Positions 60,387-64,000 of a DNA stretch of 64,000 nucleotides are shown here, piece by piece. The stretch's first letter is position 1. Each line of letters starts with the position of its first letter. Where the stretch lies: assembly GCF_900086655.1 (NCBI RefSeq), contig NZ_LT575476.1, positions 513,788 to 577,787 of the forward strand. The letters are read 5' to 3'. The stretch is from Paenibacillus tuaregi (GTDB lineage: Bacteria; Bacillota; Bacilli; Paenibacillales; Paenibacillaceae). The notes under the pieces were generated by a model. That model ran no database searches. It saw only the letters and a list, made by a program, of their open reading frames with translations, and was not told the DNA's origin. The translations under genes were made by a program, and so were the position numbers.

Positions 60387-63300
60387 ATGAATCAACCTCT
60401 GTATGGAATTTGGCTCGGTGATATATTCTTCTGCTTCTCGGGAGAGGCATCGGAATCAAGGGTGGATGCGTGGACAGCTTCGCTAAGAAGGCTGGAGCTG
60501 TCCTATGGGGCGCGTCCATTCCAGCATGCCGCACTGCGGCTTGCCGAATTGCGGTGGCCCGCGCCTGCCCTTCGCGGTGCTGTACGCCGGGGAGAGCGGA
60601 AAGGGCTGTTCGGTAGAACGCTGGAGGGTCTTGCGTTATCGCCGGAAGAGGCTTGGCCGATGCTGCTGAACTATGAGGAGGCCGAGTTGATAGCCAAAGG
60701 CGTAACTCCAGGCGCCGAGATGAACTATTGGAGCGGTGCAGCGAAATTCGCGCTGGAGCTCATGCTCCGCGGCGCTATCGCTCCGTCGGCGAGACCAGCG
60801 GCGGTTCCTGGGGCACGGAGACGGGGAACCCAGTCTGCACTGCGGGCCGTATGGACCCCTTGTCTTGATGATGCAAGGGACGAGGAACGCTTCAGGCTGC
60901 TGGCTGGCGCAATGCCGCCTATCGGGCTGACCCCAGTCCAGCATGGGCCTCAAGATGAAGAGTTCTCCGCTGAGGGCCGGCAAATTCAGGTGCTGTACTC
61001 GTTTCTTACCGCTTTTATCGATTATGAGACCCGCCAAGGGACCAAAGAGCTTGGCAAACAGCTGAATGCGGTCAAGGGTAAATACCGCAGAGGGGTCTCT
61101 CCACTGACAGAGTTATGGTGGGAAGGACTGCTGAGCGGCGACCGGGCTGTGGACATTCAGGGCACTGCACCGGAAATCGAGCAGCTGACTGGCGGGATCA
61201 TTGAGGTAGGCGGCGAGCTGCCGAGCGCTTCGGCCGAAGACGAGCCCGCCCCGGGAGGCGGGTTCCGGCTCTGCCTAAGGCTGGAGCCGCCTCATGAGCA
61301 AGCTGCAGCGGACAGCTCCAGCTCCCCGGGCGAATGGAAGCTCTCCTTCTGGGCGGAAGTGCCAGAGGATGCTTCCTTGCTGCTCCCTGCCGCATTGATC
61401 TGGAATCAGCCTGATCATGAAATGGTTATTCGCGGGAGAACGTACAGCGGGGTGCAGGAGAACCTGCTGATCAGACTGGCTAAAGCCGCAGAAGTGTCTC
61501 CCGAAATTACAGGAGCCATGCAAGCCCCACGTCCGGATTGCGCCCGGCTTCGTCCGGAAGAAGTATATTCGTTCCTGAGCAAGTCCGTACCGCTGCTCCG
61601 CAAACAGGGAGTAACCGTACAGATGCCATCCCGGTGGACTAAGGAGGGCCGGCGGAGAGCGGGAGTACGGTTGAAGACCGCAGGCTGGGACCCTGCTGAG
61701 GCAGGGAGCACAGAGAAGCCGCAGCTTGGGGTGGAGCAGGTGGTCCACTTCGAGCTGGAGGCGGTGCTGAACGGACATAAGCTGACTCCTGAGGAGTTAG
61801 CGGAGCTGGCTTCTTCCCGGGCCCCGCTGGTTCTGTTCCGCGGTGAATGGATCGAGATCGACGTGAAGGAGATCAAGCAGGTTCTCCGTTATATGAAGAA
61901 GAATGAACAGGGAGCCATGACCTTCAAAGAGCTTATGCACTTGGCCAACGACGGGCCTAAGGAAGGGCGGTACGAGGGGTTATATGTGGAAGAGGTCGAG
62001 ACGACCGGCCTGCTGGCCGCCTTGATGGAAGGCGGGATTCTGAAAACTCTTAAGACCCGTCCAGTGCCCCCTTCTCTAAAAGGAACCCTTCGTCCTTATC
62101 AGGAGAGAGGTTACCAGTGGCTCACCACAATGAAATCACTGGGGTTCGGCGCCCTGCTGGCCGACGACATGGGTCTGGGTAAGACGGTTCAGGTCATCAC
62201 CACCCTTCTCAGCGATCATGTGGAGGGAACCAGGCTTATCATATGCCCAACTTCGCTGCTGGGGAACTGGCAGCGGGAGCTGCGCAGGTTCGCGCCCCAG
62301 CTTAGCTTATACATTCATCACGGGACGGGCAGGCTTCATGGCGAACCGTTCCAAAATGCCTGCCGGGAGCACGATGTTGTGCTGACGACCTATCATCTTG
62401 CCGGAAGGGATGCCAAGGAGCTGCGGGAGACGCAGTGGGAATCGATTATCCTGGATGAAGCCCAATATATTAAAAACTTCAGCACCAAGCAGGCCCAAAG
62501 TGTGATGAAGCTCAGCGCGCCCCACCGGATCGCCATGACGGGCACGCCGGTGGAGAACAGGCTTAGCGAGCTGTGGTCGATTTTTCAATTTCTGAACCCT
62601 GGATATCTCGGAACCTATGCTTCATTCCGCAGACAGTACACGGGGGGTGGGGAGGAGCAGGCAGTCGAACTGCTGCGGCTTAGAAAGCTTGTGGCTCCTT
62701 TCCTCCTGCGCCGTCTCAAGAGTGATCCGGATATCCGCAAGGATCTTCCGGAGAAAATCGAGATCAAGTCTTACTGCCCGCTGACCGTGGAACAGGCCAA
62801 TCTGTACCGGGCGGTAACCGAAGATTTGATGACCCGGATTCAGGAGAGCACCGGCATCGCCCGCAAAGGGCTGGTGCTGTCTTCGCTGACCCGGCTCAAG
62901 CAGATCTGTGATCATCCCCGTCTGGTGGGTCCCGCTGGAACGGGCGCCGCCTCGGTACGGTCCGGCAAGCTGGAACGCTTGCTGGAACTGCTGGATATTA
63001 TCCGGGAGAATGGTGAAGCGGCGCTGATATTCACCCAGTATGTGCAGATGGGTGAATTGCTGGTGAAGCAGTTGACTGATCAATACGGAACAGCCCCATT
63101 CTTCCTGCATGGCGGGGTAGCCAAGAACGAACGGGATCATATGGTGAGCATGTTCCAAGAGGGCAAGGGGTCTCCCGTCTTCATTCTTTCCTTGAAGGCT
63201 GGAGGTGTTGGGCTGAATCTTACCCGCGCCAACCATGTGATCCATTTCGACCGGTGGTGGAACCCGGCTGTCGAGAACCAGGCAACAGACCGGGTGTTCC

Positions 63301-63497
63301 GGATCGGGCAGGAGAAGAATGTGGAAGTCCATAAATTAATCTGCCAAGGGACGCTGGAAGAGCGGATTGATGAACTGATCGAGAGGAAAAAGTCGCTTTC
63401 AGAGCAGGTTGTGGGTTCTGGCGAACAGTGGCTGACCGAGATGACAAGCGAGGAGCTGCAGAGCCTGATTACACTGCAGGCCGGAGACTGGGGTTAA
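60387..63497 (+). CDS. SNF2-family DEAD/DEAH-box helicase (YwqA/HepA-like)
   Basis: 1036 residues. The N-terminal ~570 residues include a SNF2-associated region (SFLSKSVPLLRKQGVTVQMP). The motor follows: Walker A DDMGLGKTVQVITTLL near 592, DEAQ in ILDEAQYIKN near 689, TGTPVENRLSELW, and the helicase C domain with SLKAGGVGLNLTRANHVIH and ATDRVFRIGQ near 965. It uses ATP to translocate on duplex DNA or remodel protein-DNA complexes. ATG 60387 follows ACAGGAG. In B. subtilis the homologue YwqA is next to a SWIM zinc-finger gene, ywqB. Confidence 0.95.
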   Translation: MNQPLYGIWLGDIFFCFSGEASESRVDAWTASLRRLELSYGARPFQHAALRLAELRWPAPALRGAVRRGERKGLFGRTLEGLALSPEEAWPMLLNYEEAELIAKGVTPGAEMNYWSGAAKFALELMLRGAIAPSARPAAVPGARRRGTQSALRAVWTPCLDDARDEERFRLLAGAMPPIGLTPVQHGPQDEEFSAEGRQIQVLYSFLTAFIDYETRQGTKELGKQLNAVKGKYRRGVSPLTELWWEGLLSGDRAVDIQGTAPEIEQLTGGIIEVGGELPSASAEDEPAPGGGFRLCLRLEPPHEQAAADSSSSPGEWKLSFWAEVPEDASLLLPAALIWNQPDHEMVIRGRTYSGVQENLLIRLAKAAEVSPEITGAMQAPRPDCARLRPEEVYSFLSKSVPLLRKQGVTVQMPSRWTKEGRRRAGVRLKTAGWDPAEAGSTEKPQLGVEQVVHFELEAVLNGHKLTPEELAELASSRAPLVLFRGEWIEIDVKEIKQVLRYMKKNEQGAMTFKELMHLANDGPKEGRYEGLYVEEVETTGLLAALMEGGILKTLKTRPVPPSLKGTLRPYQERGYQWLTTMKSLGFGALLADDMGLGKTVQVITTLLSDHVEGTRLIICPTSLLGNWQRELRRFAPQLSLYIHHGTGRLHGEPFQNACREHDVVLTTYHLAGRDAKELRETQWESIILDEAQYIKNFSTKQAQSVMKLSAPHRIAMTGTPVENRLSELWSIFQFLNPGYLGTYASFRRQYTGGGEEQAVELLRLRKLVAPFLLRRLKSDPDIRKDLPEKIEIKSYCPLTVEQANLYRAVTEDLMTRIQESTGIARKGLVLSSLTRLKQICDHPRLVGPAGTGAASVRSGKLERLLELLDIIRENGEAALIFTQYVQMGELLVKQLTDQYGTAPFFLHGGVAKNERDHMVSMFQEGKGSPVFILSLKAGGVGLNLTRANHVIHFDRWWNPAVENQATDRVFRIGQEKNVEVHKLICQGTLEERIDELIERKKSLSEQVVGSGEQWLTEMTSEELQSLITLQAGDWG

Positions 63498-63707
63498 CAA
63501 CGGCTGGATTCCAGGGCTTTGGCTGAGTGAGTTGCCGTGGGCGGAAAGAAGCTGGTAATGAAACCAGCAAGTGTCCAGTAGGAGACTAGCAAGAAATTCG
63601 CTAAGAAACCTGTCTACCTGGCCGAAACTGGCTTATGTACTTAACACCGGATGAGATTATAACTTGGCATACAGCCAGAGTCCGTTGACCGGAAGGAGGG
63701 GGTTCTG

Positions 63708-64000
63708 ATGAAGAAGGCGTTACAGCAGGAAGATCGGGTAGAAGCTTCAGAAGGCGAGCTCCGCGTGACATTTCCGACTGAGGAGCAGCGGGAGAATAAG
63801 AAGGCGGCGGCTTCCAAAGGTCAAGAGCCATGCAGGGTTACACTGCCGCTGGAGGCTTCGGGAGCTGATCTGGAGGAGACGCTTGTGAACTATTTCAGCT
63901 CGCATCCACTGGAGCTGGCTGCCCTGCTTCAGGGAGGCGAGCCCTCCCTTGCGTCGGACCTGCTGCCGCCCGAGCCGCCTTGGGCGCAGGGCCGCGCTCC
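63708..64000 (+). CDS. Partial gene downstream of the SNF2 helicase, possibly SWIM zinc-finger protein
   Basis: The frame is open from ATG 63708 to the window edge with no stop. GGAAGGAGGGGG (63691-63702) gives an excellent ribosome-binding site. The first 98 residues are charged, with two short strands (ELRVTFPTEEQR, PCRVTLPLEAS) and a helical segment LEETLVNYFSSHPLELAALL. I do not see a SWIM motif (CxCx..CxH) in the visible part. The SWIM suggestion comes from the usual SNF2-SWIM gene order and loose similarity, so it is weak. Confidence 0.5.
   Translation, partial: MKKALQQEDRVEASEGELRVTFPTEEQRENKKAAASKGQEPCRVTLPLEASGADLEETLVNYFSSHPLELAALLQGGEPSLASDLLPPEPPWAQGRA

Overview
The window looks like ordinary chromosome from a spore-forming Gram-positive of the Paenibacillus/Bacillales type. 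This is inferred from strong AGGAGG ribosome-binding sites with frequent TTG/GTG starts, vegetative-type promoters, Bacillales-specific families (YdjO, CcdC, YezD, CsbD, YflT/YsnF-type stress proteins, a SpoVB-like flippase, a class F sortase) and many strong intrinsic terminators. No phage, plasmid, CRISPR array, rRNA or transposase was seen. One tRNA (Thr, anticodon CGT) is present.

Layout. 1-4.6 kb: EAL-domain protein (cut by the edge), cold-shock protein plus YdjO, VOC protein, CcdC, 6-phosphogluconolactonase-type protein. 4.7-8.7 kb: sulfate-uptake operon (binding protein, CysT, CysW, YezD) behind a consensus promoter and a structured leader, but with no CysA ATPase. 8.9-12.6 kb: membrane proteins, a GNAT enzyme, and a TauE/SafE exporter with its DUF1634 partner. 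13-24.4 kb: oxidoreductases, AraC- and TetR-type regulators, NAD(P)H-hydrate repair enzyme, an SsuE-like flavin reductase, and a TetR/MFS efflux pair with matching palindromic operators. 24.7-31.9 kb: two ribonucleotide reductase systems on the minus strand, aerobic class Ia (two subunits separated by about 750 bp of hairpin repeats) and anaerobic class III nrdD-nrdG, the latter under a pair of NrdR boxes. 32-39.4 kb: tRNA-Thr, then a TetR/peptide-type ABC importer/OsmC operon. 39.5-45.7 kb: a minus-strand cell-surface cluster whose core is a class F sortase, a His/Lys-rich secreted protein ending in MPKTGFGG without a membrane anchor, and a secreted amidase. 46-48.2 kb: two tandem general-stress paralogues with near-identical sigma-B-like promoters. 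48.3-51.4 kb: a CUT1 sugar importer without its ATPase. 52-64 kb: K+/H+ antiporter, HD-GYP protein, CsbD, histidine kinase translationally coupled to RidA, NAD-dependent epimerase, TspO-like protein, a SNF2 helicase and the start of its downstream neighbour.

The most unusual content is non-coding. Five copies of a ~200-bp element with terminal inverted repeats (TATATAAAATGAACTT) and a long internal hairpin lie at 7.9, 8.4, 8.7, 12.6 and 59.1 kb. Two divergent relatives of its core hairpin, lacking the terminal repeats, lie at 2.4 and 25.9 kb, and their stems differ by base changes that keep pairing. A 149-bp tandem repeat (18.4-18.7 kb), a CCTAAAA heptamer tract (58.1 kb) and clusters of small GC-rich hairpins inside the class Ia nrd locus add to this. 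All functional statements come from reading the sequence and remembered family motifs; no database search was made.
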